This document shows positions 30,420-39,832 of a stretch of 64,000 nt of DNA, piece by piece. The translations under genes were made by a program, and so were the position numbers. The stretch spans positions 62,001 through 126,000 of the forward strand of contig NZ_VEEP01000004.1 in NCBI RefSeq assembly GCF_007678455.1. The letters are read 5' to 3'. Source of the DNA: Cytobacillus oceanisediminis 2691 (GTDB lineage Bacteria; Bacillota; Bacilli; Bacillales; Cytobacillaceae). Every line of letters begins with the position of its first letter. Within the stretch, counting starts at the first letter, position 1. The notes under the pieces are model-generated. The model searched no databases, was not told the origin of the DNA, and was given only the letters and a program-made list of their open reading frames with translations.

Positions 30420-31310
30420 ATGAATATCCAAAACATGATTTTAACACTGCAAAAACACTGGTCTGAACAGGGATGCGTCCTTATGCAGGCTTATGACACC
30501 GAAAAAGGGGCAGGAACGATGAGCCCATATACTTTTTTGCGGGCAATTGGACCTGAGCCATGGAATGTCGCTTATGTAGAGCCATCACGCCGCCCGGCAG
30601 ACGGCCGCTACGGAGAGAACCCGAACAGGCTTTATCAGCATCATCAATTCCAGGTGATCATGAAGCCTTCTCCAGACAATATCCAGGAACTTTACCTGGA
30701 TTCCCTGAAAGCGCTCGGAATTGATCCGCTGGAACATGATATCCGTTTTGTAGAAGATAACTGGGAAAACCCGTCACTTGGCTGCGCTGGTCTTGGCTGG
30801 GAAGTATGGCTGGATGGAATGGAAATCACCCAATTCACCTATTTCCAGCAGGTAGGCGGGCTTGACTGCAAACCAGTATCTGTTGAAATTACTTACGGAA
30901 TCGAACGCCTTGCGTCTTATATCCAGGATAAAGAAAATGTTTTTGACCTTGAGTGGACAAACGGTTTTACAGTGAGGGACATATTCGGTCAGCCTGAATA
31001 TGAGCATTCCAAGTATACATTTGAAACTTCTGACAAAGATATGCTGTTCAACCTTTTCAATATTTACGAAAAGGAAGCGAATCGCCAGATGGATGAAGGG
31101 CTTGTCCATCCTGCCTATGATTATGTCCTGAAGTGTTCGCATACTTTTAACATTCTTGATGCGCGCGGTGCTATTTCCGTAACAGAAAGAACGGGTTATA
31201 TTGCCCGTATCCGCAACCTTGCCAAGAAAGTTGCGAAGACTTTTTATGAAGAAAGAGAGAAACTGGGCTTCCCAATCATTAAAAGGAAGGAGCAGGTTAA
31301 AAATGACTAA
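30420..31310 (+). CDS. glyQ: Glycine--tRNA ligase alpha subunit
   Basis: A 296-residue class II synthetase subunit of the bacterial alpha2beta2-type enzyme. Family signatures: FWSEQGC-like opening ([16 protein letters not shown]), [27 protein letters not shown] and [17 protein letters not shown]. It carries the aminoacylation active site. GGAGGTG upstream of the ATG. It overlaps glyS by 8 bp. Confidence 0.97.
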   Translation: MNIQNMILTLQKHWSEQGCVLMQAYDTEKGAGTMSPYTFLRAIGPEPWNVAYVEPSRRPADGRYGENPNRLYQHHQFQVIMKPSPDNIQELYLDSLKALGIDPLEHDIRFVEDNWENPSLGCAGLGWEVWLDGMEITQFTYFQQVGGLDCKPVSVEITYGIERLASYIQDKENVFDLEWTNGFTVRDIFGQPEYEHSKYTFETSDKDMLFNLFNIYEKEANRQMDEGLVHPAYDYVLKCSHTFNILDARGAISVTERTGYIARIRNLAKKVAKTFYEEREKLGFPIIKRKEQVKND

Positions 31311-33378
31311 ACGGAATTTATTGCTTGAAATCGGTCTTGAAGAAATGCCTGCAAGATTCATTACCGACTCCATTAACCAGCTGGCTTCCAAAGTAGAGAA
31401 CTGGCTGAATACAAATAATATTGGATTTGAGGGCATCAGCATCTTCTCGACACCTCGCAGGCTTGCCTTGCTTGTCGCGAATGTCGATGAGCGTCAGGAG
31501 GATAGCGAGGAAGAGGCAAAAGGACCTGCGAAAAAGATCGCTTTAACTGAGGATGGCAAGTGGTCCAAGGCAGCAATGGGCTTCACACGCGGACAGGGAA
31601 TGACGGTCGAAGATATTTATTTCAAGGAAATCAACGGCGTAGAGTATGCCCATGTAAAGAAATTTATCAAGGGGCAGGAAACCTTTGATCTTCTTGTTGA
31701 GTTAAAAGCGATTATCACAGGGTTGACCTTTCCGAAAAACATGCGTTGGGCAGATCTTGAACTTCGTTATGTCCGCCCGATCAAATGGCTTGTGGCTATG
31801 TTCGGCAACGACATCATTCCTTTTGAAATAGCCGGTGTTCAAACAGGCAGTACGACAAGAGGCCATCGCTTTCTTGGAGAAGGGGAAATTCAGTTATCAG
31901 CTCCTGAAGAATATGAAGAAGTATTATTGGGCCAGTATGTGGTCGCAGATGCACAAAAGCGCAAAGACGCGATTACTTCCCAGCTTGAAAAAATTGAGGA
32001 AGAAAACGGATGGGTAATCCCAGTAGATGAAGACTTGCTGGAAGAGGTCAATAATCTGGTCGAATATCCAACAGCCTTATATGGCCGTTTTGAAGAAGAA
32101 TTCCTCGAAATCCCGAGTGAAGTCCTGATCACATCCATGAAGGAGCATCAGAGATATTTCCCTGTCAAGTCAGCAGAAGGGGAGCTTCTTCCTCATTTCA
32201 TCACTGTCAGGAACGGTGACCACCTCCATATCGAAAAAGTGGCCCGCGGAAATGAAAAAGTATTAAGAGCAAGATTGGCTGATGCTGCGTTTTTCTATAA
32301 AGAAGATCAAAAAATGCAGATCGAATCAGCTTTAGAAAAATTAAAGAATATTGTCTATCACGAAGAAATCGGCACAATCGCTGAAAAATCAGATCGTGTC
32401 CGCAAGCTTGTCAGATTGATTGCTGAAAGAATGGATTTTGCACCTGAGATCGTAAGCGCCGCAGACAGAGCAGCGGAAATCAGCAAATTCGACCTGGTTT
32501 CACAGATGGTCTACGAATTCCCGGAACTTCAGGGAATAATGGGAGAAAAATACGCTTTGCAAAAAGGCGAAAGCCGGGATGTGGCAACTGCAATCAACGA
32601 GCATTATATGCCTCGCAATGCGGATGACTCTATTCCAGGATCACCTGCAGGTGCACTGGTTGCAATCGCCGATAAACTTGACACGATTGTTGCGTTTTTC
32701 TCACTTGGCATCATTCCAAGCGGCTCACAGGATCCTTATGCATTAAGGAGACAGGCGGCAGGTATTGTCCAGACGCTTATGGAAAAGAAGTGGGACATCA
32801 CCCTTGAAAACCTTGTCGGCTTATCGCTTAACCTTGTGTCTGAAGCAGGAATCGGCAAGCGCTCTGAAGAAGAGGTATACCATGACCTTATCCAGTTCTT
32901 TAAGCTGAGAGTCAAGCACATGCTGCAGGAGCGGGGAATCCGCTACGATCTCATCGATGCCGTACTTGGCGGGGAAATTGGTATCGTTTCTGCCCTTATG
33001 GATAAAGCAGCGGCACTTCAGGATGCCAGCGGCAAGGAAGACTTTAAGGAAAATATGGAAGCATTGAGCCGGGTCTTGAATATTGCCAGCAAGAAAGAAG
33101 TGCTTGGTGAAATCGAACCGGAACGCTTCGAAAATGAGTATGAGCAAAAGTTATATGAAAAGTATCTTCAACTCGGCAAGAAGGCTGAAGATGGAATGGA
33201 TGCAGCTTCCTATTATCAGCTGCTGGCTGAAATCAAGCCGGAAATCAATGATTATTTTGAGCATACCATGGTTATGGCAGAAAACCCTGATGTCCGGGAA
33301 AATCGCCTGAATCAAATGGCAGCACTAGCGGTTCTGATCATGAAACTTGGCAAGGTGAATGATATCGTCGTAAAATAG
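31303..33378 (+). CDS. glyS: Glycine--tRNA ligase beta subunit
   Basis: A 691-residue subunit that recognises tRNA-Gly. Start [19 protein letters not shown] matches the family; the longer upstream extension lies inside glyQ and is not credible. Contains an HD-like segment ([16 protein letters not shown]-type region) and a C-terminal anticodon-binding DALR-like domain ([17 protein letters not shown]). The overlap with glyQ supports coupled synthesis of equal amounts. Both subunits are under the upstream T-box. Confidence 0.96.
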   Translation: MTKRNLLLEIGLEEMPARFITDSINQLASKVENWLNTNNIGFEGISIFSTPRRLALLVANVDERQEDSEEEAKGPAKKIALTEDGKWSKAAMGFTRGQGMTVEDIYFKEINGVEYAHVKKFIKGQETFDLLVELKAIITGLTFPKNMRWADLELRYVRPIKWLVAMFGNDIIPFEIAGVQTGSTTRGHRFLGEGEIQLSAPEEYEEVLLGQYVVADAQKRKDAITSQLEKIEEENGWVIPVDEDLLEEVNNLVEYPTALYGRFEEEFLEIPSEVLITSMKEHQRYFPVKSAEGELLPHFITVRNGDHLHIEKVARGNEKVLRARLADAAFFYKEDQKMQIESALEKLKNIVYHEEIGTIAEKSDRVRKLVRLIAERMDFAPEIVSAADRAAEISKFDLVSQMVYEFPELQGIMGEKYALQKGESRDVATAINEHYMPRNADDSIPGSPAGALVAIADKLDTIVAFFSLGIIPSGSQDPYALRRQAAGIVQTLMEKKWDITLENLVGLSLNLVSEAGIGKRSEEEVYHDLIQFFKLRVKHMLQERGIRYDLIDAVLGGEIGIVSALMDKAAALQDASGKEDFKENMEALSRVLNIASKKEVLGEIEPERFENEYEQKLYEKYLQLGKKAEDGMDAASYYQLLAEIKPEINDYFEHTMVMAENPDVRENRLNQMAALAVLIMKLGKVNDIVVK

Positions 33379-33415
33379 CATGCTTTATTCACAGAAACAG
33401 ATCGGTGAACTGAAA

Positions 33416-33460
33416 GAGTGCCTTCCTGCATGGGAAGGCACTCTAATAAGTACTTTTTTA
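33416..33460 (+). terminator. Intrinsic terminator after glyS
   Basis: GAGTGCCTTCC and GGAAGGCACTC form a perfect 11-bp stem around a short loop, followed by a T-rich stretch ending TACTTTTTT. Confidence 0.85.
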
Positions 33461-33673
33461 TTAGGTATGATCTGTGAGAAGAGAAAAAGTCATTAGATTG
33501 ATAAGAAGGTTATAAAAATTCTTTCTTTTGGTTACCTCATGTAGTATATAATAATCTTATTAAGCTTTTTTCGGGAAACCTGTAATACATAAATCCTCAG
33601 TGTCAGCTAATGAGGCTATCTCGGAAAAGCTGAAAACCAAGAATACGGGATAAATAGAAAATCCCGATGGGTG

Positions 33674-34303
33674 GTGAGGACAATCGAACTGAATAAACGA
33701 CAGGAGCAGATCCTGCAAATCGTAAAGGATAACGGACCGATCACCGGAGAACATATAGCAGAAAAACTTAATCTGACCAGAGCTACCCTCAGGCCTGATC
33801 TTGCCATCCTGACGATGGCGGGATATTTGGATGCCAGACCTCGAGTCGGGTACTTCTATACCGGAAAATCCGGTAATCAGCTGCTTTCTGAGAATCTTAA
33901 AAAAATCCTTGTCAGGGATTATCAGTCCATTCCGGTCGTCGTCCCTGAAAATGTATCTGTCTATGATGCGATTGTTACGATGTTCCTTGAGGATGTAGGT
34001 ACATTATTCGTGGTAGATAAGACTTCGAAACTCGTAGGTGTGCTGTCCCGGAAAGATTTATTGAGGGCAAGCATCGGGAATCAGGAGCTGTCCACGCTGC
34101 CAGTGAATATCATCATGACAAGGATGCCGAATATAACAGTTTGCAGGCGGGATGATCTGCTGATTGATGCTGCAAAGGAATTAATTGAAAAACAGATTGA
34201 TGCCCTGCCGATCATCAAGGATACAGATGAAGGATATGAGATTGTTGGAAGATTGACAAAGACAAACATTACAAAGGCTTTTGTTGCCTTGGGAGAAGAA
34301 TAA
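33674..34303 (+). CDS. ccpN: Transcriptional repressor CcpN
   Basis: A 209-residue repressor of gluconeogenic genes (gapB, pckA in B. subtilis) during growth on glycolytic carbon. The N-terminal winged helix has [17 protein letters not shown] and [17 protein letters not shown]; two CBS domains follow (about 78-205) and sense ligand state. Start GTG at 33674 (or the adjacent GTG at 33671). A TATAAT at 33547-33552 with a weak -35 may be its promoter. It is followed by ppsR, its known functional partner. Confidence 0.93.
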   Translation: MRTIELNKRQEQILQIVKDNGPITGEHIAEKLNLTRATLRPDLAILTMAGYLDARPRVGYFYTGKSGNQLLSENLKKILVRDYQSIPVVVPENVSVYDAIVTMFLEDVGTLFVVDKTSKLVGVLSRKDLLRASIGNQELSTLPVNIIMTRMPNITVCRRDDLLIDAAKELIEKQIDALPIIKDTDEGYEIVGRLTKTNITKAFVALGEE

Positions 34304-34334
34304 GAATCAAGGCGGAGAAGGGGTTGATTGGAGA

Positions 34335-35153
34335 ATGAATAAAACACCTATTATTTATGTGGTTTCTGACTCTGTCGGCGAGACAGCAGAGCTCGTGACA
34401 AAGGCTGCCATCAGCCAATTCGAACATTTGGATGTATCTCTAAAAAGATTTCCTTATGTTGAGGATAAAATACATATCGATGAAGTCATCTCCATGGCCA
34501 AGCATGATGACGGAATGATCGCTTACACATTGGTTAAGCCTGAAATCAGCGATTATTTGCAGGAGTCTGCCAGTAAAGAGGGAATTTATGCATGCGACAT
34601 CATAGGTCCGCTCATGCAGCAGATCCAGGTAGTTAGCGGCGAGACACCATTATATGAACCTGGTCTTGTCCGTAAACTTGACGAAGATTACTTCAAGAAA
34701 GTCGAAGCCATCGAGTTTGCGGTTAAGTACGATGACGGCCGCGACCCAAGGGGCATACTTAAAGCAGATATCGTCCTTGTGGGGGTTTCAAGAACTTCCA
34801 AGACGCCTTTATCACAATACCTGGCCCATAAGCGATACAAAGTGGCGAATGTGCCGCTTGTACCTGAAGTTGATCCTCCGGAAGAATTATTCCTTGTTCC
34901 AAAGGAAAAATGCTTTGGCCTTAGAATTACGCCTGATAAGTTAAACCAGATCAGGCGAGAAAGACTGATTTCCCTTGGATTGAATGACCAGGCAATTTAT
35001 GCCAATATCGAGAGAATAAAAGAAGAAATACAGTATTTTGACGGAATTGTTGAAAAAATCGGATGCCCAGTAATCGATGTGACAAATAAAGCCGTAGAAG
35101 AAACGGCCAATGTCATCCTCCATACCGTCCGAAACAGGCAGATAGGCAATTAG
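34335..35153 (+). CDS. yqfL: PEP synthase/PPDK regulatory kinase-pyrophosphorylase (YqfL)
   Basis: A 272-residue DUF299 protein: a bifunctional ADP-dependent kinase and Pi-dependent pyrophosphorylase that acts on pyruvate phosphate dikinase or PEP synthase. P-loop-like motif [15 protein letters not shown] and the family opening [14 protein letters not shown] are visible. In B. subtilis, which lacks PPDK, YqfL modulates CcpN, so the ccpN-yqfL pairing here fits that role. ATG at 34335; the upstream frame overlaps ccpN and lacks family similarity. The GGAG before the ATG is close. Confidence 0.92.
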   Translation: MNKTPIIYVVSDSVGETAELVTKAAISQFEHLDVSLKRFPYVEDKIHIDEVISMAKHDDGMIAYTLVKPEISDYLQESASKEGIYACDIIGPLMQQIQVVSGETPLYEPGLVRKLDEDYFKKVEAIEFAVKYDDGRDPRGILKADIVLVGVSRTSKTPLSQYLAHKRYKVANVPLVPEVDPPEELFLVPKEKCFGLRITPDKLNQIRRERLISLGLNDQAIYANIERIKEEIQYFDGIVEKIGCPVIDVTNKAVEETANVILHTVRNRQIGN

Positions 35154-35181
35154 CACATATTTTGTATGTGCTTTCTTTTTG
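35152..35181 (+). terminator. Intrinsic terminator after yqfL
   Basis: AGCACATA and TATGTGCT form a stem around a short T-rich loop, followed by TTCTTTTT. Confidence 0.8.
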
Positions 35182-35204
35182 CTCTGTTAAATTTTATGTC
35201 CTGT

Positions 35205-35365
35205 TAATTTAGTGCAGCGCGGAGACTCCTCGAAAAGGTTTACGTATTTTCTTCGTTCGTGGACAAGTTCGTGGAAGTTTCTCATTGTCCTGCGGGTTAA
35301 GCGCCACCCTGAGGACAACTAAGTGGCTGGATTAAGAATCAACAGTCTTGTTTAACAGAGCATTC
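35205..35365. repeat. Degenerate dispersed intergenic repeat, copy A
   Basis: Resembles 58815-58985 over two blocks: CGTTCGTGGACAAGTTCGTG against CGTGCGTGGGCAAGTTCGAG, and the terminal AATCAACAGTCTTGTTTAA against AATCATCAGCCTTGTTTAA. The middles differ. No coding capacity. Similar GC-rich intergenic elements ending near CTTGTTTAACA are, to my recollection, frequent in Bacillaceae genomes. Confidence 0.6.
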
Positions 35366-35384
35366 TTTTTATGAAGCCATTTTG

Positions 35385-35442
35385 TTCTCGAAAATTTCGC
35401 GCACCTCAGCTTCCACTTCTAAACACTGATGATTTTCGAGAA
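35385..35442. repeat. Perfect 11-bp inverted repeat upstream of the sigA operon
   Basis: TTCTCGAAAAT (35385-35395) and ATTTTCGAGAA (35432-35442) are exact complements around a 36-nt loop, followed by AAAAATAAT. Possible regulatory stem or remnant element; no known factor recognised. Confidence 0.6.
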
Positions 35443-35517
35443 AAAATAATGGAAAAATAGGCGTTCTTATACTATAATAAAAAATTGTGATAAAAATGTA
35501 TCTGTTTAGGTTTAGAC

Positions 35518-35547
35518 TTGACAGATTACGAATAAACTATTTACTAT
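35518..35547 (+). promoter_or_regulatory. Sigma-A promoter of yqxD-dnaG-sigA
   Basis: Perfect TTGACA (35518-35523) and TACTAT (35542-35547), 18-bp spacer, about 90 bp before yqxD. A second TATAAT at about 35473 may mark another start. Confidence 0.65.
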
Positions 35548-35637
35548 CAGTTGTCAAGATGTAGACCGCGAAAAAATTCGACAAAATTCCCTGTAAAAAA
35601 TACATTCCTGAAGAAGGAATATGCGGAGTGATGTAGA

Positions 35638-36123
35638 ATTAATACTAGTGAAATCAACAGTCAGTCCCTTTTTGTGGATGCAGACTCTTGCCCGGTCATA
35701 AAGGAAATTGTCGAAATTGCTTCGAAGTTTTCCATCGAAGCTGTTTTTGTGGCTTCATACGCTCATATGAAGAATGATCTTCAGGGGCAGAACTGGGTTT
35801 TTGTCGATTCCTATAAGGAGGCTGTAGACCTTTATTTAATGAATCACGTTAAGAAAGGTGATTTTGCAGTGACGCAAGACATTGGGCTTGCATCTACACT
35901 CATTGCGAAAGGGGTTTACACAATCTCCCCGAGGGGAAGTTTATACGAAGAAAAAGGAATCCAGACTGCACTTGAGCTTAGGCATATTTCTGCCAAGGCC
36001 AGGAGGCAGGGTTTTTACGGGAAAGGCCCAAAACCTTTCACCGAAAAAGACAGAGAAAAATTCATGAAGGAATTGAACATGCTTTTGTCGAATTTTAAGA
36101 TATGTTCAAGGAATCACAACTAA
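35638..36123 (+). CDS. yqxD: YaiI/YqxD family protein (UPF0178)
   Basis: A PIN-like fold protein of unknown function with the family motifs VDADSCPV, VTQDIGLAS, ISPRG and GKGPKPFTEKDREKF. Its place before dnaG is conserved. The start is problematic: a GTG at 35674 would cut off the first beta strand (SLFVDAD) and has no Shine-Dalgarno sequence. The frame is open upstream to a TGA at 35629 but holds no ATG, GTG or TTG. The only start with a site (GGAGTG, 9 nt upstream) is ATT at 35638, giving 161 residues. I annotate that, with GTG 35674 (149 residues) as the conventional alternative. Confidence 0.75.
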   Translation: MNTSEINSQSLFVDADSCPVIKEIVEIASKFSIEAVFVASYAHMKNDLQGQNWVFVDSYKEAVDLYLMNHVKKGDFAVTQDIGLASTLIAKGVYTISPRGSLYEEKGIQTALELRHISAKARRQGFYGKGPKPFTEKDREKFMKELNMLLSNFKICSRNHN

Positions 36124-36138
36124 TATGGGGTCATGCAT

Positions 36139-37944
36139 ATGGCAGAGAGGATTGCCGAGGAAAAAGTAAATGAAATCCGGCAGGCGGTTGAAATAGTCGA
36201 TGTCATTGGTGATTATGTCCAATTGAAAAAGCAGGGCCGGAATTATTTTGGGCTTTGTCCATTTCATGGAGAAAATTCCCCATCATTTTCGGTTTCACCT
36301 GACAAGCAGATTTACCACTGCTTTGGTTGTGGAGCTGGAGGGAATGTGTTTTCATTCCTGATGGATATCGATGGACTGTCTTTTCAGGAAGCTGCAGTAA
36401 AACTTGCCGAATTGGCAAATATTGAACTGAAGCTAGAAGGCACAACAGCCAGCAGGAATCCGCAATTGCCTGAAGGTTCGAAGCAAATGATCGACGCGCA
36501 TGAACTCTTGCGTAAATTCTACCATCATTTGCTGGTAAACACAAAAGAGGGCCAGGATGCCCTGGAGTACCTTCTGAATAGGGGATTCACCGAGGAATCT
36601 ATAGACAGGTTCCAAATAGGCTATGCATTGCCGTCCTGGGATTTTGCAGTGAAACTTCTTGAAAAAAGAGGTTTTTCGCCTGGGGTGATGGCTAAGGCAG
36701 GATTGGTCATCCAGAGGGAAAACGATGGGACATACTTTGACAGGTTCCGGAACAGGATTATGTTCCCAATCCTGGACCATCAGGGTAATACGATTGCGTT
36801 TTCAGGGAGAGCAATGGGGGACGAAGAGCCCAAATATTTGAATAGTCCCGAGACGCAGATCTTTAATAAAAGTAAAATTTTATATAATTTTCATCTTGCG
36901 CGCGGCTCGATCCGGAAACAGCAGCAAGCTGTTCTATTCGAGGGATTCGCGGATGTCATCTCCGCCAACCGTGCAGGGGTAGAAAACGGAGTCGCCACGA
37001 TGGGGACTTCGTTGACCGAAGAGCATATTTCCTTGCTCAAAAGAAATGTGCAGGCTGTAACGCTATGTTATGACTCGGATAAAGCCGGTATTGAAGCGGC
37101 ATTCAGGGCCTCTAACATGCTGTCGAAGGCAGGGTTCGCTGTCAGGGTAGCGACCATGCCGGACGGGATGGACCCGGACGATTTCATAAAGATGCATGGC
37201 GAAGAAAAGTTCAGGAACGATATTATTGGGTCCAGCTCCACTTTGATGGCATTTAAATTACTATATTACCGTCGAGGAAAAAACCTTCAGAATGAAGGAG
37301 ATCGCCTTCAATATATCGAAGAAGTACTTAAAGAAATCAGCAAACTTGATAAGGCAGTAGAAAAAGATTTGTATCTGCGTCAGCTGGCAAATGAATTCTC
37401 GCTGTCGCTTGATGCTCTGATCCAACAGCTTAACCAGTTGGAACAGGCTTCAGCTCCCAGAAAACAAAACCAGCCACGTCCCGAAACAAGACCAGCGGCC
37501 TATACAAGGAAAGCAGAGCTTAAGCCGGCATACCATACGGCTGAGAGACGGCTGATCTTCCATATGATGAGAGACGCAGACGTCACCTACAAGGTCCAGG
37601 GAATGCTGGCAGGAAGCATGATGAATATTGATGAACACCAGGCTATTATTACTTATTTATTTGCATACTATGAAAAAGGACATGACCCTGATCCAAGTGC
37701 GTTCTTAAATTATCTTCAGGATAATAAGCTAAAAAGGGTTGTTGCTGATATTGAGATGATGCCTCTGAACGAGGAAATCAGCGATCAGGAATTATCTGAT
37801 TATATCAAGCAGGTCTTGAATTATCAAAAAATGTTAAAAATAAAGGAAAAAATGGCAGAACAAAAACAGGCAGAACGTCAAAACGACATTTTGCGCGCTG
37901 CGGCAATCGCAACAGAGATTATCCAATTGCGCAAGACATTATAA
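36139..37944 (+). CDS. dnaG: DNA primase
   Basis: A 601-residue primase that makes RNA primers at the replication fork. N-terminal zinc-binding domain (CPFH ... CFGC, about residues 38-64), RNA polymerase core with the TOPRIM motif LFEGFADVI and CYDSDKAG, and a C-terminal helicase-binding domain (after about 450) that contacts DnaB/DnaC helicase. The ATG at 36139 lies 8 nt after GGGG; the one at 36133 is too near. Central gene of the yqxD-dnaG-sigA operon. Confidence 0.97.
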   Translation: MAERIAEEKVNEIRQAVEIVDVIGDYVQLKKQGRNYFGLCPFHGENSPSFSVSPDKQIYHCFGCGAGGNVFSFLMDIDGLSFQEAAVKLAELANIELKLEGTTASRNPQLPEGSKQMIDAHELLRKFYHHLLVNTKEGQDALEYLLNRGFTEESIDRFQIGYALPSWDFAVKLLEKRGFSPGVMAKAGLVIQRENDGTYFDRFRNRIMFPILDHQGNTIAFSGRAMGDEEPKYLNSPETQIFNKSKILYNFHLARGSIRKQQQAVLFEGFADVISANRAGVENGVATMGTSLTEEHISLLKRNVQAVTLCYDSDKAGIEAAFRASNMLSKAGFAVRVATMPDGMDPDDFIKMHGEEKFRNDIIGSSSTLMAFKLLYYRRGKNLQNEGDRLQYIEEVLKEISKLDKAVEKDLYLRQLANEFSLSLDALIQQLNQLEQASAPRKQNQPRPETRPAAYTRKAELKPAYHTAERRLIFHMMRDADVTYKVQGMLAGSMMNIDEHQAIITYLFAYYEKGHDPDPSAFLNYLQDNKLKRVVADIEMMPLNEEISDQELSDYIKQVLNYQKMLKIKEKMAEQKQAERQNDILRAAAIATEIIQLRKTL

Positions 37945-37987
37945 AGCTTATGCTGATTGTTTTTGATTTTTGGAAGGAGGGGGACAT

Positions 37988-39118
37988 ATGGCTGAAAAGT
38001 CAGCCCGTTCTAAAGAAGTCACCGAAAATGAAGTGACAGTTGAACAAGTGAAAGACCAGTTAACGGCACTGGGCAAGAAAACAGGTGTCCTTGCTTATGA
38101 TGATATTGCAGAGAGGCTTTCAAGCTTCGAACTGGATTCCGATCAAATGGATGAGTTTTACGAATTCCTCGGTGAACAGGGAATTGAACTTGTCGGCGAA
38201 AGTGATGAAGAGGAAGATCCGGACATCAAACAGCTTGCCAAGGACGATGAAGAATTCGACCTGAATGATTTAAGTGTTCCTCCCGGTGTCAAAATTAATG
38301 ACCCGGTAAGAATGTACCTGAAGGAAATTGGCCGAGTAGACCTTCTTTCTGCAGAGGAAGAAATCAACCTCGCTGAAAGAATCGAGCAGGGCGATGAAGA
38401 AGCGAAAAGACGGCTTGCTGAAGCAAACCTTCGACTTGTCGTAAGTATTGCGAAACGCTATGTAGGCAGAGGCATGCTATTCCTTGACCTGATTCAGGAA
38501 GGGAATATGGGCTTGATCAAGGCAGTTGAGAAATTCGACTACCGAAAAGGGTTCAAGTTCAGTACCTATGCTACCTGGTGGATTCGCCAGGCTATCACTC
38601 GTGCGATCGCTGACCAGGCGAGGACAATCAGGATCCCTGTCCATATGGTCGAAACAATCAACAAATTGATCCGTGTGCAAAGACAGCTCCTGCAGGACTT
38701 AGGACGCGAACCAACACCTGAAGAAATTGGTGAAGATATGGACCTTTCACCAGAAAAAGTCCGTGAAATCCTTAAAATCGCCCAGGAGCCGGTCTCACTT
38801 GAAACACCAATCGGTGAAGAGGATGATTCACACCTTGGAGATTTCATTGAAGACCAGGATGCTACATCTCCTTCAGAACACGCAGCATATGAGCTGCTGA
38901 AGGAACAGCTGGAGGATGTCCTAGATACGCTTACAGACCGTGAAGAGAACGTCCTGAGATTGCGTTTCGGCCTGGATGACGGGCGCACACGTACGCTTGA
39001 AGAAGTAGGTAAAGTTTTCGGGGTTACACGCGAACGGATCCGTCAGATCGAGGCTAAGGCTCTGCGTAAGCTAAGACACCCTAGCCGAAGCAAGCGATTA
39101 AAAGACTTTTTAGAATAG
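37988..39118 (+). CDS. sigA: RNA polymerase sigma factor SigA (RpoD)
   Basis: The housekeeping sigma factor, 376 residues. Region 1.1 is at the N terminus ([18 protein letters not shown]), region 1.2 near [11 protein letters not shown], regions 2.1-2.4 include [19 protein letters not shown], and region 4.2 has [20 protein letters not shown], which recognises the -35 element. ATG at 37988 with GGAGGGGG 5 nt upstream; the frame before it lies in the ribosome-binding region. Forty-three bp after dnaG. Confidence 0.98.
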   Translation: MAEKSARSKEVTENEVTVEQVKDQLTALGKKTGVLAYDDIAERLSSFELDSDQMDEFYEFLGEQGIELVGESDEEEDPDIKQLAKDDEEFDLNDLSVPPGVKINDPVRMYLKEIGRVDLLSAEEEINLAERIEQGDEEAKRRLAEANLRLVVSIAKRYVGRGMLFLDLIQEGNMGLIKAVEKFDYRKGFKFSTYATWWIRQAITRAIADQARTIRIPVHMVETINKLIRVQRQLLQDLGREPTPEEIGEDMDLSPEKVREILKIAQEPVSLETPIGEEDDSHLGDFIEDQDATSPSEHAAYELLKEQLEDVLDTLTDREENVLRLRFGLDDGRTRTLEEVGKVFGVTRERIRQIEAKALRKLRHPSRSKRLKDFLE

Positions 39119-39125
39119 GATTGCC

Positions 39126-39172
39126 AAGGAATAATTTACTTTTTAAAATAAGAGTAAATTATTCCTTTTTTT
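39126..39172 (+). terminator. Intrinsic terminator after sigA
   Basis: AGGAATAATTTACT pairs with AGTAAATTATTCCT, followed by seven T. Confidence 0.88.
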
Positions 39173-39206
39173 CTGTATAAATGTTTGAGACAGGATGTGC
39201 CGATAA

Positions 39207-39734
39207 ATGGATGACCATCGCAGGAAAATCATTACGAATGAAATCAAATACTGGAAAGAAAGCAGGCTGCTGCCGGATCATTATTGTGACTTTCTCCTGA
39301 ACCTATATACTGAAGGAGGTTCAGAGGGGGAGCCAATCAGCAAAAATAGCCATAGACCTTTGAATCTTCTTAGGATAATTTTGATTGGATTGTTATCGCT
39401 TTCAGTTTTTTTATTTTATTTTACTGAATTGTCCCTTTTTTTGCAAATCGGTTTGACAATATTTTTTGGAATAACATCCGTTTTAATCGCTGTTTATATG
39501 CTGAAGAATTCTTATCTTGATTTAGTCATTTTGCTATCTTCGGGACTCCTCTTATTGATCACATCCATTCAGGCGGGTGAAATACTATTTCCAGACAAAC
39601 ATGCTATTCTCTATTTGATCACTGCTCTCAACTGTCTGTTATGGCTTGCTGCAGGCATGAAGTGGAAGATGGTGTCATTCAAAGTTTCGGGAATTGCAGG
39701 ATTAATTGTCCTGCTAGTTGCTATATTCATATAA
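39207..39734 (+). CDS. Five-span membrane protein of unknown function
   Basis: A 175-residue protein I do not recognise with certainty. Residues 1-45 are soluble and charged (KIITNEIKYWKESRLLPDHY, then FLLNLYTEGG), a layout reminiscent of DUF2157-type N termini. Five hydrophobic segments follow (about 55-73, 75-100, 105-127, 132-150, 155-174), ending at the C terminus. Start ATG 39207 has only a weak AGGATG upstream. It follows sigA after a terminator, and no clear promoter was found in the 35-bp gap. Confidence 0.7.
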   Translation: MDDHRRKIITNEIKYWKESRLLPDHYCDFLLNLYTEGGSEGEPISKNSHRPLNLLRIILIGLLSLSVFLFYFTELSLFLQIGLTIFFGITSVLIAVYMLKNSYLDLVILLSSGLLLLITSIQAGEILFPDKHAILYLITALNCLLWLAAGMKWKMVSFKVSGIAGLIVLLVAIFI

Positions 39735-39762
39735 TAATTCAAAATTTAAAAGTTTTTAAATG

Positions 39763-39792
39763 TTGAGAAAATTGTCTGTTCACCTTTATAAT
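39763..39792 (+). promoter_or_regulatory. Sigma-A promoter of the acyl-CoA dehydrogenase gene
   Basis: TTGAGA (39763-39768) and perfect TATAAT (39787-39792), 18-bp spacer, ending 40 bp before the start codon. Confidence 0.75.
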
Positions 39793-39797
39793 GTAGA

Positions 39798-39812
39798 ATG
39801 TAAACGCATTCA
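39798..39812 (+). promoter_or_regulatory. cre operator for CcpA
   Basis: ATGTAAACGCATTCA matches every fixed position of the consensus WTGNAANCGNWNNCW. It starts 6 bp after the -10 and so covers the transcription start, a position at which CcpA blocks transcription. Catabolite repression of the acyl-CoA dehydrogenase is the expected result. Confidence 0.85.
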
Positions 39813-39832
39813 ATGTCTTGAGGGGGATGGAA

